48,997 nt of DNA from Roseiarcus fermentans (GCF_003315135.1 NZ_QNRK01000049.1:1-48997); one strand, 5' to 3'. Positions 1 through 8,488 are shown, numbered from the stretch's first letter. Made by a program: numbers and translations. Notes: a model not told the origin generated them from the sequence alone.

Positions 1-649
1 GCCGTTTTGCGGGTTGCGCGCGAGCATGGTAACCGGAGCAGAGCGCCGGGCGTTGTCGTCGAGGCGGTCGTCGACCGCGTCGGTCGCGGTCGCTGGCCGA
101 CGCGCGGGGCGCGCGAGGTCGATCGATCCGCGGGAAGGGCTTCTCCGTGCATCCCCGCATTCTGATGGTGATTCTGGAAAATAGCAATATAAATCTCGAA
201 TAATCTGTTTTTCGGATTACGAGCCCGTGCCGGTCGCCGGTCCGGCCCGCGCGTCTCCGCTTGCAAGCCAGTTTTTACCTGAAGTATTCTGTATGATTGG
301 CTGCTCGCCAAAAGCTGGAGCTCCGCCGCGCGCTCGCCCGGGAGCTGGACACGCCAGAGGCGCGGGCGACGCCCCCGGGGCGCGGGCGCGCTGCTGGAGG
401 AGGCGGGCGGCGCCGCGGAGGCGTTCAGCCGTCGGCAGCCGGTTTCCGACGCGGCAGACATCATCGGGGCGATCGACGCGATGTCGACCCGCCTTCAACG
501 GTCGTAGCCTTGCGCGTCGCCCCGGCTGTCGCCCAAGGGGCGCGGCGGGGAAGGGCCGCCCGCAACGGCCTTCCCCGGGCGCCTGTTCCCTTTCCGCGCG
601 AAAGTCCCTAAGCCGGCGGCGTGACGCCTTCGCCGCCCGGACCGACTCC
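1..649. other. Stretch without a confident gene
   Basis: No frame in the first 226 bases looks convincingly coding on either strand; short open frames run off the left edge. Bases 180-220 are AT-rich and contain a small inverted repeat (TAATC / GATTA), which could be a promoter region. Bases 297-507 look like a decayed small gene, listed separately. Bases 510-640 are GC-rich with no recognisable product. Confidence 0.4.
297..507 (+). pseudogene. Possible decayed small ORF with a frameshift
   Basis: One frame gives a coding-like stretch (KLELRRALARELDTPEARA) around 312-370. After a GC-rich segment the coding character moves to another frame, which ends in an alanine-rich helical tail (SDAADIIGAIDAMSTRLQRS) and a TAG at 505-507. 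Together they would make a helical protein of about 60-70 residues. A frameshift near 370-400 is inferred only from this change of frame. I recognise no family; it may be a chance pattern in GC-rich DNA. Confidence 0.2.
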
Positions 650-1408
650 TTGCGCTTCCTCCCCATCCTCCTCGCCGTCGCAGCGCTCGCCCTGCTCGCC
701 GCGCCCTGCCGAGCGTCGCCCGACCGGATTGTGTCGTTCGAGAGCGCCGCAGGCGAGGCGATCCGCGGCGCTCTCTCGATGCCCTCCGGCGCCGGGCCGT
801 TTCCGGCGGTCGTGCTGCTGCATTCGTGCCTCGGCCTGCCGTCCAACCGGCGCGCGATCGAAACCGCGCTCGCCGACGCCGGTTACGCGGCGCTGTTCGT
901 CGACGAGTTTTCCACCCGCGGCCTGAAGGAGACCTGTGCGGTCGACTTCCCGCAGCTCGTTGCCGACGCGTTCGGGGCGCTCGCCTTTCTCGCCGGGCGG
1001 CCGGACGTCGATTCGGCGCGCATTGCGGTCGTGGGTTTCTCGCAGGGCGGCGACGGGGCGCTCGCGGCCGCGGCGTCGCCAGCGGGCGCGAACGGGCTCG
1101 CCTTCCAGGCGGCGGCGGCCTTCTACCCCCCTTGCGCCAACGAAGCGGGGAAAAGGCTCGCGATTCCGACCCTGATCGTGGTCGGGTCCGCCGACACGGT
1201 GACGCCGGCGGCAGACTGCCGGCGGCTCGCGCAGGGGCAAGACAACGTCCGGCTCTCCGTCCTCCCCGCCGCGGGCCATTGCTTCGACGATCCGGCCTTC
1301 GCGGGAGGAAAAAGCGTGATGGGGATGATGCTACGCTACGACGCCGCGGCGGCGCGGCGGGGCATGGCGGGGCTGATCGCCTTCCTGCACGACAGCCTCG
1401 GGCGCTGA
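650..1408 (+). CDS. Exported dienelactone-hydrolase-like alpha/beta hydrolase
   Basis: The protein is an alpha/beta hydrolase of the dienelactone hydrolase superfamily, probably acting on an ester or lactone in the periplasm. The nucleophile elbow reads GFSQGG, the acid lies in VGSADTVTP and the histidine in AAGHCF, giving a Ser-Asp-His triad; classical dienelactone hydrolases use Cys. I chose the TTG at 650 because it opens directly on a signal peptide (basic RF, hydrophobic LPILLAVAALALLAAP, cleavage near CRAS), giving about 252 residues. The frame stays open further upstream to an ATG at 293, but that extra part looks non-coding and would bury the signal peptide. No good ribosome binding site precedes the TTG. 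The substrate is unknown. Confidence 0.75.
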   Translation: MRFLPILLAVAALALLAAPCRASPDRIVSFESAAGEAIRGALSMPSGAGPFPAVVLLHSCLGLPSNRRAIETALADAGYAALFVDEFSTRGLKETCAVDFPQLVADAFGALAFLAGRPDVDSARIAVVGFSQGGDGALAAAASPAGANGLAFQAAAAFYPPCANEAGKRLAIPTLIVVGSADTVTPAADCRRLAQGQDNVRLSVLPAAGHCFDDPAFAGGKSVMGMMLRYDAAAARRGMAGLIAFLHDSLGR

Positions 1409-1629
1409 ATACGGGTAACCCAAGCTGTAAGGGGGGTCGCGGCGCTCAACGGAGGGGGCCGCGTCCCCGGGCGGCGGGACGCCGCCCCTCCCGGGGCGCG
1501 CCCCTCGGCTCCTCACAAACACCCCCCTCTGCAGTTACGAAAAAGGGCTTTCGCCGCGCCTTTCACGTTCGCGCCACAAACTTGGCCGATTGCGGGGCCT
1601 TCAGAGACACGAAGGGGTGAGCCGAGGGG
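1409..1629. other. Intergenic region with GC-rich palindromes
   Basis: This 221-base gap contains a GC-rich hairpin-forming stretch (about 1459-1500, centred on GGCGGGACGCCGCC) that may terminate the upstream gene, followed by a less GC-rich segment before the next start. The next gene has a GAGGGG ribosome binding site just before its ATG. No small gene is evident. Confidence 0.4.
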
Positions 1630-2472
1630 ATGATTCGAAGACGCGATTTCCTGATCCGCGCGGGCGCGGCTGCGCTCGCTTCGCCATTCGCCGCCGCGAC
1701 CGCGTTCGCCCGCGACCTCGCGCCGCCGCTCGCCGACAAGGCCGCCTTCGTCGCCTGGGGCAAGGCGAACACCCGCGAGGACCCGGTCTATCTCGAGCGC
1801 CGCTTCGACCGCTACAAGGAGGTCCTGTCGTTCAACGACCTCTATACGGCGGCCGAGAAGCGCGCCTTCCTGCTCACCCCGCGCCAGGAATTCACCCGGC
1901 CCGAGGACAAGGACCAGGCCTACGTCGCCCACTACATCGACATCGGCTTCGGCGTCACCATCACCCCGCCCGGCACGATGGGGCGGATGACCAGCGCGCT
2001 CCAGATCCGCAACGGCGAGAAGGTGCTCGAGATCGGCACCGGCTCCGGCTACCAGTCGGCGCTGCTGACCTACCTCACCCCGCGGGTCTATTCGATCGAG
2101 ATCATTCCCGAGCTCGCGGCGCGCACGCGCGGCGTCTACGACCGGCTGATCGCCTCGGGCTACAGCGAATATTCCAACATCGCCACCCGCAGCGCCGACG
2201 GCTATTTCGGCTGGGCCGAGGCCGCGCCGTTCGACAAGATCATCGTCACCTGCGGCATCGACCACATCCCGCCGCCGCTGCTGCAGCAGCTCAAGCCCGA
2301 CGGAATCATGGTCATTCCCGTCGGCCCGCCCGGCGCGCAGCACATCTTGAAGGTGGTCAAGAAGGCGGGCGCGGACGGGCCGTCGGTCGCGCGGTCCGAC
2401 ATTTTCGGCGGCAAGGTCATTCCGTTCGTGCCGCTGACCGGCGGCCATCAGACCAACGACGGCGCGGGCTAG
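1630..2472 (+). CDS. Tat-exported protein-L-isoaspartate O-methyltransferase-like protein
   Basis: Residues about 60-270 form a PCMT-type SAM-dependent methyltransferase domain: motif I is LEIGTGSGYQSAL at residues 133-145, followed by YSIEIIPELA and a DKIIVTCGI strand. Family members repair isoaspartyl residues in aged proteins. The N-terminus is unusual: RRRDFL at residues 3-8, a hydrophobic stretch and an AFA cleavage-like site near residue 27, as in a twin-arginine signal. Bacterial Pcm is normally cytoplasmic, so this protein may act in the periplasm. At 280 residues it is longer than typical Pcm (about 210). Repair activity is inferred from the family only. Confidence 0.8.
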   Translation: MIRRRDFLIRAGAAALASPFAAATAFARDLAPPLADKAAFVAWGKANTREDPVYLERRFDRYKEVLSFNDLYTAAEKRAFLLTPRQEFTRPEDKDQAYVAHYIDIGFGVTITPPGTMGRMTSALQIRNGEKVLEIGTGSGYQSALLTYLTPRVYSIEIIPELAARTRGVYDRLIASGYSEYSNIATRSADGYFGWAEAAPFDKIIVTCGIDHIPPPLLQQLKPDGIMVIPVGPPGAQHILKVVKKAGADGPSVARSDIFGGKVIPFVPLTGGHQTNDGAG

Positions 2473-2491
2473 CGCCGGATGAATTGAGGTC

Positions 2492-2546
2492 CGTCAATGC
2501 GAGTGACCCCCGGGCTCTTCGACCCGGGGGTCGCTCGCAATGACGG
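2492..2546. repeat. Palindromic dispersed-repeat hairpin (GTCAATGCGAG type)
   Basis: The left arm (CGTCAATGCGAGTGACCCCC) and the right arm (GGGGGTCGCTCGCAATGACG) are near-perfect reverse complements around a short loop, giving a stem of about 25 bp. The outer arms resemble the elements at 47137 and 48656, so this appears to be one member of a dispersed intergenic family. It lies between two plus-strand genes and could also act as a transcript-end structure; there is no following T run. Confidence 0.7.
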
Positions 2547-2607
2547 CGGTGTTTCCACCTGATTTCATCATGTTCCAACGATGCATTCGGGCTTCAGGGA
2601 GAAGCGC

Positions 2608-3633
2608 ATGAGTCTCGTTCTCGTCACCGGCGGATCCGGCTTCATCGGCGGCCACTGCGCCTTGCAGGCCCTGGCCGCGGGCCATTCGGTCCGCGCCACC
2701 CTGCGCAATCCCGCTCGCGGCGAGGCGGTGCGCGGTCAGCTGGCGCGGGCCGGCGCGCAGGGGCTCGACCGCCTCTCCTTCGCCGCCGCCGACCTCGAGC
2801 GCGACGCGGGCTGGCCGGAGGCGGTCGCCGGCTGCGACTTCGTCCTGCACGTCGCCTCGCCGTTTCCGTTCTCCGTGCCGAAGCACGAGGACGACCTGAT
2901 CCGGCCGGCCCGCGACGGGGCGTTGAGGGTCCTTTCGGCCGCGCGCGCCGCCGGGGTCAAGCGGGTCGTGCTGACCTCGTCGTTCGCCGCGGTCGGCTAC
3001 GGCCATCCCGAGCAGGCCGCCCCGTTCGATGAGACGAGCTGGACGAACCTCAAGGGGGAGGGCCTGACCGCCTACGTCAAGTCGAAGACGATCGCCGAGC
3101 GCGCCGCCTGGGACTTCGTCGCCAGGGAAGGCGGGCCGGAGCTCGCCGTGGTCAATCCGGTCGGGGTGTTCGGGCCGGCGCTCGGGCCGGACACGTCGAC
3201 CTCGATCATGATCGTCCAGCGCATGCTGAACGGCGCGATGCCGGGCCTGCCGCACCTGCGCTTCGGGGTGGTCGACGTGCGCGACGTCGCCGACCTGCAC
3301 CTCAGCGCCATGACCGATGCGCGCGCCAAGGGCGAACGCTTCCTCGCGGTCGCCGGCGACTTCCTGACCCTCGCCGACATGGCGCGCATTCTGAAGACGC
3401 GTCTCGGCGACAAGGCGAAGCGCGCGACGACGCGCGAGCTGCCCGACTGGCTGGTGCGGCTGGTCTCGCTCGCCGACTCCTCCGTCCAGCAGATCGTTCC
3501 GGAACTCGGCAAGGTGAAGAACGCCACCGCCGACAAGGCGAAGCGGCTGCTCGGCTGGTCGCCGCGCTCGCGCGAGGACGCCCTCGTCGCCACCGCCGAA
3601 AGCCTGATCAAGCTCGGCCTCGTCAAGAGCTGA
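2608..3633 (+). CDS. NAD(P)-dependent epimerase/dehydratase or dihydroflavonol-reductase-like extended SDR
   Basis: The protein is an extended short-chain dehydrogenase. The Rossmann motif TGGSGFIG is at residues 7-14, with RATLRNP after strand 2 (an arginine often linked to NADP), ALTSSFAAV-type strand 5 chemistry (VVLTSSFAAVGYG) and the catalytic YVKSK. This is the layout of dihydroflavonol 4-reductase-like aldehyde or ketone reductases; the substrate is unknown. I chose the ATG at 2608 because AGGGAGAAG precedes it and the Rossmann strand follows at once; an in-frame ATG at 2581 would add nine residues. Length is 341 residues. It stands alone between hairpins rather than in an obvious operon. 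Confidence 0.85.
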   Translation: MSLVLVTGGSGFIGGHCALQALAAGHSVRATLRNPARGEAVRGQLARAGAQGLDRLSFAAADLERDAGWPEAVAGCDFVLHVASPFPFSVPKHEDDLIRPARDGALRVLSAARAAGVKRVVLTSSFAAVGYGHPEQAAPFDETSWTNLKGEGLTAYVKSKTIAERAAWDFVAREGGPELAVVNPVGVFGPALGPDTSTSIMIVQRMLNGAMPGLPHLRFGVVDVRDVADLHLSAMTDARAKGERFLAVAGDFLTLADMARILKTRLGDKAKRATTRELPDWLVRLVSLADSSVQQIVPELGKVKNATADKAKRLLGWSPRSREDALVATAESLIKLGLVKS

Positions 3634-3697
3634 CGGCGACCTGCGCCTGCCGTAAGGACGGAATGCGGCGGGCGCGCCGGGAGTGCGGGGGGAAATC

Positions 3698-4723
3698 ATG
3701 ACAGCGGGCCGCGTCGTTTCGGCGATCCTGATGCTTCTCCTGGCGCTCCTGATCGTCGCGCCGATCGGACTGTGGAGCGCGTTGGCGCTGTGGTTCCGCT
3801 GTCCCGGGCCGGATGCGGTCCGGGCGGTCGCGGCGGGGTTCGCCGCGGTCGCCGCAATCGCCGCGATCGTCGCGCTGTTCACCCGCCTGCGCTGGCGCGC
3901 GCTCGGCGCCTTCGCGCTCGCCTTCGCCGGGATTCTCGTCTGGTGGAGCACGATCACGCCGCCGCAGGGCGGAAACTGGACCGCCGACGTCGCCCGGCAG
4001 ACGACCGGGACGATCGACGGCGATATTTTGACGCTCACCGACGTGCGCGACTTCGACTGGCGCTCCGACGACGACTTCACGGAAGCCTGGGAGACGCGCC
4101 GCTACGACCTGTCGAAGCTGAAGGCGCTCGACCTCATCCTGTCCTACTGGGCCGGGCCGCAGATGGCCCATCTGATCATGAGCTTCGAATTCGACGACGG
4201 GCAGGTGCTGGCCTGGTCGCTCGAGGTCCGGCGCGAGAAGGGCAGCGTCTATTCGCCGGTCGCCGACGCTTTTCGCTCGCACACGCTGGTGTCGATCGCG
4301 GCGACCGAGCGCGACGTGGTGCGGCTGCGCTCGAACGTGCGCGGCGAGGACGTCCAGCTCTACCGGCTGCGCGCCTCGCCCGCGGCGATCCGCACCCTGC
4401 TGGTCGGCTATGTCGACGAAGCCGACGCGCTCGCCCGCGAACCGCGCTGGTACAATTCACTCACCACCAATTGCACCACCGCCGTCACCCGGCTCATTCG
4501 CAGCCTCGGCGGCGTGCTGCCGTTCGACTGGCGGCTGATCGTCAACGGCTACCTGCCGAGCTACCTCTACGACCACGGCGCGGTGACCAACGCCATTCCG
4601 CTCGCCGAGCTGATCGAGCGGGCGCGGATCGACGCGCGCGCGAAGGCGGCCGACGGGTCGCCCGACTTCTCGCGGCTGATCCGGGTCGGCGTCCCGGCGC
4701 CGGACGGCAAGCCGTTGATGTAA
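3698..4723 (+). CDS. DUF4105 (Lnb-type) membrane-anchored protein
   Basis: The first 85 residues contain three hydrophobic segments (about 5-33, 42-61 and 68-84). The remaining part matches the DUF4105 / Lnb N-terminal periplasmic domain: H158 within AHLIMSFEFDDG and Cys259 in TTNCTTAV are the likely catalytic pair of a papain-like fold, though this chemistry is inferred. The start at 3698 is preceded by GGGGGGAAA. Members occur in many proteobacterial envelopes with unclear function. The gene is monocistronic and followed at once by a strong hairpin. Confidence 0.8.
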   Translation: MTAGRVVSAILMLLLALLIVAPIGLWSALALWFRCPGPDAVRAVAAGFAAVAAIAAIVALFTRLRWRALGAFALAFAGILVWWSTITPPQGGNWTADVARQTTGTIDGDILTLTDVRDFDWRSDDDFTEAWETRRYDLSKLKALDLILSYWAGPQMAHLIMSFEFDDGQVLAWSLEVRREKGSVYSPVADAFRSHTLVSIAATERDVVRLRSNVRGEDVQLYRLRASPAAIRTLLVGYVDEADALAREPRWYNSLTTNCTTAVTRLIRSLGGVLPFDWRLIVNGYLPSYLYDHGAVTNAIPLAELIERARIDARAKAADGSPDFSRLIRVGVPAPDGKPLM

Positions 4724-4726
4724 GAG

Positions 4727-4754
4727 GGCGTCGCCTGTTACGGCAGGCGACGCC
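4727..4754 (+). terminator. Perfect 11-bp stem hairpin after the DUF4105 gene
   Basis: GGCGTCGCCTG and CAGGCGACGCC pair perfectly around the loop TTACGG, beginning four bases after the TAA stop. No T-tract follows, so it may terminate weakly or protect the transcript end. Confidence 0.6.
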
Positions 4755-5057
4755 GGCGTGCGTGGCGGCGGCTGGCGGAGCATGAAAGGACGTAACGCGC
4801 AATTTGCGCTCGTTGCCGGAAGACTTGGCGAACGTGTTCCCGCTCGCTCCGGCACGGCAGGGGGCGCCGCTTCTGCGCGTCGGCCCGCCCGCGAGGGACG
4901 GCGGGACTGCGCAAATTGCGGACGTTGGCGGAGGACTTGGCGGACGGGTCAAGGCCTCCCCCTTGCTGCCCTTCCCGGTTGGTCACCCGACGCGACGAGA
5001 GCGCCAGTGCGTACGTCCTGATGTCGATCGTCTTCTCCGGATGAGCCAAAATGCTGG
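4755..5057. repeat. Intergenic region with an imperfect 42-bp direct repeat
   Basis: Bases 4797-4838 and 4909-4950 are imperfect direct copies, each starting with a palindrome-like core (GCGCAATTTGCG and GCGCAAATTGCG) and sharing the later string GACTTGGCG. I see no convincing gene. The pair lies at the left edge of the low-GC island, so it may mark a junction or a small dispersed repeat. Confidence 0.45.
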
Positions 5058-5087
5058 TTGGCTCGACGACGAAAATTCGGCTAATAA
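5058..5087 (+). promoter_or_regulatory. Candidate promoter of the sce7726-family gene
   Basis: TTGGCT at 5058-5063 and TAATAA at 5082-5087 are separated by 18 bases, resembling sigma-70 boxes. A strong GGGGGAAGA ribosome binding site lies at about 5095-5103, before the ATG at 5112. The composition becomes noticeably more AT-rich here. Confidence 0.4.
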
Positions 5088-5111
5088 AGATTTTGGGGGA
5101 AGACCGCACTG

Positions 5112-5705
5112 ATGATGACGAAGAGTGGCGACATAGAAATTCGCTCCGCGCTGCACATGAAGTACCTGCGTCGCGTACGAGCCAATCCTCAAACCATTGT
5201 GATTGACGAGTTGGGGCTTGCTCATGCGAAAAGTCGTATCGACGTGGCCGTGATAAACGGGTCCATCCACGGCTACGAAATCAAGAGCGCCAAGGATACG
5301 TTGGACCGTCTGGCGGCACAAATCGACATCTATCGGCAAACGCTTGAGAAGCTCACTTTCGTTGCTGCGTCAAAGCATGTTTCAGCCGTCGTTGAACATT
5401 CGCCTCAGTGGTGCGGCGTGATGGCTGCTGAGTACGGGCCAAGGGGGAGCATGAGCTTTCAGGTCGTGCGCAATGCGGCAGTCAATCCCGATGTCGATCC
5501 GGTGATGGTGGCGCACCTTCTTTGGCGCGATGAGGTAATCGATCTTCTAAGTAGTATCGGCTATCCGGCCAAGGACTTGAGACGACCGAGAAAGCAACTT
5601 TACAATATCCTCTGCGAAGTTATGACTTTGCGTCAAATCACCGTGTCGATACGATGTTTTATGTTGCGGCGTAAAACTTGGCGAGATCATCAAGAACGTG
5701 CGTGA
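5112..5705 (+). CDS. sce7726 family protein, PD-(D/E)xK nuclease-like
   Basis: The sequence matches the sce7726 family. Residues 42-75 carry RIDVAVINGSIHGYEIKSAKD-like spacing, with D44, E56 and K58 forming the D...ExK signature of PD-(D/E)xK nucleases, and E33 as a possible first acidic residue. The basic tail (residues 155-197) ending in WRDHQ is also typical. Biochemical activity of the family is not well established, so nuclease function is inferred. Length is 197 residues; an alternative ATG at 5115 is adjacent. GC content is well below that of the flanks. Its last 47 bases overlap the end of the convergent Beta-family gene. Confidence 0.75.
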   Translation: MMTKSGDIEIRSALHMKYLRRVRANPQTIVIDELGLAHAKSRIDVAVINGSIHGYEIKSAKDTLDRLAAQIDIYRQTLEKLTFVAASKHVSAVVEHSPQWCGVMAAEYGPRGSMSFQVVRNAAVNPDVDPVMVAHLLWRDEVIDLLSSIGYPAKDLRRPRKQLYNILCEVMTLRQITVSIRCFMLRRKTWRDHQERA

Positions 5706-6744
5706 TGTGGTGGTTAATTGTAACGAACTTCCAGAATGGCTGATTGCTAGGCCCTTTAGTGTGAGCAGCACATTTGGCGATGTAATCATCGCCGCTTGAA
5801 AAGTGGTCCCCCTTGAACTTGCCCGACGCCACGATGGATGCACAGTGATCGTGCATCTGGCTAGGATTGTCTCGGAAAGACCCGCCTTTTCTTACCTCCC
5901 ATTCCGCAATTGTGGTGTAAACAAGCTTCCCGGCCGACTTGATCTTGCGCATGTCCAACGGCGCGAAGTCCGGATGCACAATCGTGTAATCGCCGAAATT
6001 CGGCCGCCGCATGCCGGCCGGAAGCTTATCGATCAGCGTCTGGTAAAAGAGCCAGTCGTGCCGCGGCAACTGGTTAGCCCCCTTAGCCACGTCCTTGAAG
6101 GTCTGCGGGATGGCCGTGCCGATGACCACGAAATTTCGAAATACACTAAGATCGCCAAGGCGGCGCATCGCGGCGACCAGCGCGCCCGCAAAGACGTTGT
6201 ACGGCTCGAAATTGGGCGCGCCTAGGTCGATAATCAGATCAACCTCGCCAAGCGGCACGCCAAGCAATTTAGCTAAAGCCTCTACGCGACTGCGGGCGTC
6301 CGCCTTCATCATGTCTTCCAACCGGATGGCGATCGCGACTCCAAGTCCATCCGTCGCGAGAACCGCCCGTACGGACTTGACAAGGGGGCCTGAGAAATCA
6401 AGCAGAACCGCAGGAATTGCGCGTGCTTTAAATACCCGCAGAGCTTCAAAGACATATGCGAAAATATCACGGCCGTCTCCCATTGGCTTGCCTAAAATAC
6501 TCGGATGCACTCCGACCCACGCAGCGCGCTTCCCCCACTTCGCGTTGAAGCGGGCTGCAAACGGATGGACATGCTCCTGAACGGTTTTTTTTGGCTGCCA
6601 CAATTCAAAATCGAATTCGACCTCAGGAATGCTAATGTAAGGCACTAGGCGGTCCCTGACCGTTGCCGGTAGGCGCGCTAGCGCCTGATATTCGCCCTGA
6701 CGCCAACGCAGTGCCGGAACATACATCCCACTAGTCAAGATCAT
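5659..6744 (-). CDS. Beta family protein (phage Beta_protein domain)
   Basis: The N-terminus (MYVPALRWRQGEYQAL) and the RDRLVPYISIPEVEFDFE segment match the Beta_protein family of phages and bacteria, whose function is not established. The full length is present, including the C-terminal WKFVTINHHITHVL block; 361 residues is typical. I chose the ATG at 6744 because GAGGAG precedes it; this overlaps the end of the upstream HTH-peptidase gene by 14 bases and implies translational coupling. A second ATG at 6726 (MYVP) lacks as good a site. It is the third gene of the island's minus-strand operon. Confidence 0.8.
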   Translation of the reverse strand: MILTSGMYVPALRWRQGEYQALARLPATVRDRLVPYISIPEVEFDFELWQPKKTVQEHVHPFAARFNAKWGKRAAWVGVHPSILGKPMGDGRDIFAYVFEALRVFKARAIPAVLLDFSGPLVKSVRAVLATDGLGVAIAIRLEDMMKADARSRVEALAKLLGVPLGEVDLIIDLGAPNFEPYNVFAGALVAAMRRLGDLSVFRNFVVIGTAIPQTFKDVAKGANQLPRHDWLFYQTLIDKLPAGMRRPNFGDYTIVHPDFAPLDMRKIKSAGKLVYTTIAEWEVRKGGSFRDNPSQMHDHCASIVASGKFKGDHFSSGDDYIAKCAAHTKGPSNQPFWKFVTINHHITHVLDDLAKFYAAT

Positions 6745-8008
6745 CGCCCGCCTCCTCAAGCTGGGAACGCACCTGACCTTGGCCAACCAATTTGTTCAGG
6801 ATGGTGTAATTCCCGCGCTCCTTACGGATGCGACCCGCAATGATACTTGGATCAATTCCGATCGTCTCCGCATCGATCCTAACCGCCTCTTCAGAAAGCC
6901 CGAAGCGCGATAGGCACTGGTCCCACAAGCCTTGGGGTATCAACCGATCAAGGGCGAAGTTGTCAGCCTCTACCTCGATCTTATCGGTATCGCTCGCACT
7001 TTCTTCGTCGAAGAAGTCGAAGCGATGCCCGTCGAATAGATGCAGAAAAATGTGCCCCAGTTCGTGCATCAGTACGAACCAAAAATTGTCCAACCGGTCG
7101 TGCCGCAGCGTGAGTCCGACAACGGGAGCTTCTCCATCAGCCAGCATGGCCGCGCCGTCGAGGTAGGTCCCTGGCAGATGCCGCTCAGCAACCAGCACGA
7201 TGCCTCGATCGGCGAGAAGATCGCGGGCGCGCGCCGGCCCGTCACTGAGTTGAGTCATCTGCACCAAACCCGGCAGCCACCGGTCATCCAACTCGAAGGT
7301 GCCGACTCCTCCAGCATCGATCTTTGCTCGCGCGCGCTCTAGTACGCGTGCCTGCCATGCGAGCAACGCGTATTCGTTTGGCACATTGCCACTCCGCATC
7401 TTTTTGCGGTGAAGCGCTGTCGCGAACTGAGGCCCGGCCGAGCGCAGGAAATACTCCTTCACCTTCTCGATCGGGTTCGAATTGCGTGGCAAATCGAACC
7501 ACTTGCGTTTTATCATTTCCCTATAGGGAAATTGGCCCCAAGCGATGTCGTCGGAATCGCCCCAAACGAAGACCGATCCGTCACCCTGCCTTGGCCCCTC
7601 GAAACTTCCTGCCGCCTTGACACCAACGGCTCGCGCCACCTCAACAAGCCGCGCCAAGCTCGCGCCCATGTAATCTGTCGCCTCGTAACGCTGCACTTGT
7701 TGTGGCTTCATAGAGAGCTTCTCGGCAAGGTCGGTCTGGCTCATTCCTGATGAGATCCGCGCCTGCACGAGCACGCGCGGCAACTCTTCGAGAGAAGAAG
7801 TTTTCGAGAAGGAACTTTGACCAGATTTAAGCAGATCGTACTCCGCAACTTCAGCCTCGATGTCCGCGATTTGACTTTTCAGCGCGTCGATCTCCGCTTG
7901 CCTGAGCCAAAGCTGATCTGCGGCGTGATCCTCTGCGGATGCAAGCGCATTCCGCAACTTTGAGAGTTGTGCACTCGCTACGCTGCGCTGCTTGTCGCTA
8001 TAGATCAT
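6731..8008 (-). CDS. XRE-type HTH regulator fused to ImmA/IrrE zinc metallopeptidase
   Basis: This 425-residue protein has a predicted coiled coil (about residues 10-60), an XRE helix-turn-helix (about 76-130, with MSQTDLAEKLSMKPQQVQRYE), a middle linker, and an ImmA/IrrE peptidase domain. The zinc site is HELGH at 315-319 with E347 in EVEADNFA as the likely third ligand. Related proteins cleave or sense repressors in stress responses (ImmA of ICEBs1, IrrE of Deinococcus). Its start overlaps the stop of the DUF6932 gene (8005-8008), so the two are coupled. The HTH probably binds the palindrome at 8489-8506. The natural cleavage target is unknown. Confidence 0.88.
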   Translation of the reverse strand: MIYSDKQRSVASAQLSKLRNALASAEDHAADQLWLRQAEIDALKSQIADIEAEVAEYDLLKSGQSSFSKTSSLEELPRVLVQARISSGMSQTDLAEKLSMKPQQVQRYEATDYMGASLARLVEVARAVGVKAAGSFEGPRQGDGSVFVWGDSDDIAWGQFPYREMIKRKWFDLPRNSNPIEKVKEYFLRSAGPQFATALHRKKMRSGNVPNEYALLAWQARVLERARAKIDAGGVGTFELDDRWLPGLVQMTQLSDGPARARDLLADRGIVLVAERHLPGTYLDGAAMLADGEAPVVGLTLRHDRLDNFWFVLMHELGHIFLHLFDGHRFDFFDEESASDTDKIEVEADNFALDRLIPQGLWDQCLSRFGLSEEAVRIDAETIGIDPSIIAGRIRKERGNYTILNKLVGQGQVRSQLEEAGDDLD

Positions 8009-8484
8009 GGCTGCACCTTCCTCGAAAGAAACGGATCGGCCGGAAGCTGAATAGAGAGAATTCCTTTTTGTTTGCCTGTGAAACGATCGATTTGAAAAAA
8101 ATCAACAAATGCCTGTCCGACATCCGTACACATCATTGACGAAGGGAAGAACTCGCCTTTGAACCTCCGCTTCTGAGCCTCGCGGCCATTCTGGAATTGC
8201 AAGAAAACCGCATCGAGTAACGCCCGGTTCACGCCGCTAGGGTCCCAGCATGCATCAAAATCGCCTGGTTTCGGTTTCCCTGACACGTAACTGCCGTCGA
8301 GATAGACCGTCCGGCATCCTGCTCGCAGCAGACTCCCGCACGCATCAACCAAACCATCAAACAACTCGCGTCTCCAGGCGTCGGTGGCGAAGGCCACCCC
8401 CACTTCGTTGAGGCTCGCCGGGTGTATCCCGGCGGGCAGTACAGGCCACGGCGAACCGGGAAGAGGGGCGAGGACAGGAATCAT
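8005..8484 (-). CDS. DUF6932 family, nucleotidyltransferase-like protein
   Basis: The protein shows a start typical of DUF6932 (PVLPAGIHPAS) and a nucleotidyltransferase-like core: G64-S65 in LDGSYVSG followed by D75-F-D77 in PGDFDACWD, the GS...DxD pattern of pol-beta-type transferases. Length is 159 residues. Enzymatic activity is inferred from the motif. It is the first gene of the island's minus-strand operon and overlaps the next gene by four bases. The ATG at 8484 lies only a few bases from the predicted transcription start and has a poorly spaced AAGAG, so the mRNA may be leaderless or nearly so. Confidence 0.75.
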   Translation of the reverse strand: MIPVLAPLPGSPWPVLPAGIHPASLNEVGVAFATDAWRRELFDGLVDACGSLLRAGCRTVYLDGSYVSGKPKPGDFDACWDPSGVNRALLDAVFLQFQNGREAQKRRFKGEFFPSSMMCTDVGQAFVDFFQIDRFTGKQKGILSIQLPADPFLSRKVQP

Positions 8485-8488
8485 CTCT

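Noticed and set aside
227-649. N-terminal extension of the dienelactone-hydrolase-like gene
   Set aside because: The added part is Arg/Pro/Gly-rich and would place the signal peptide internally; the TTG at 650 fits an exported protein better.
4758-5021. Open frames on both strands between the DUF4105 gene and the low-GC island
   Set aside because: The translations are low-complexity Arg-rich sequences lacking ribosome binding sites; the stretch is better explained by a hairpin and an imperfect direct repeat.
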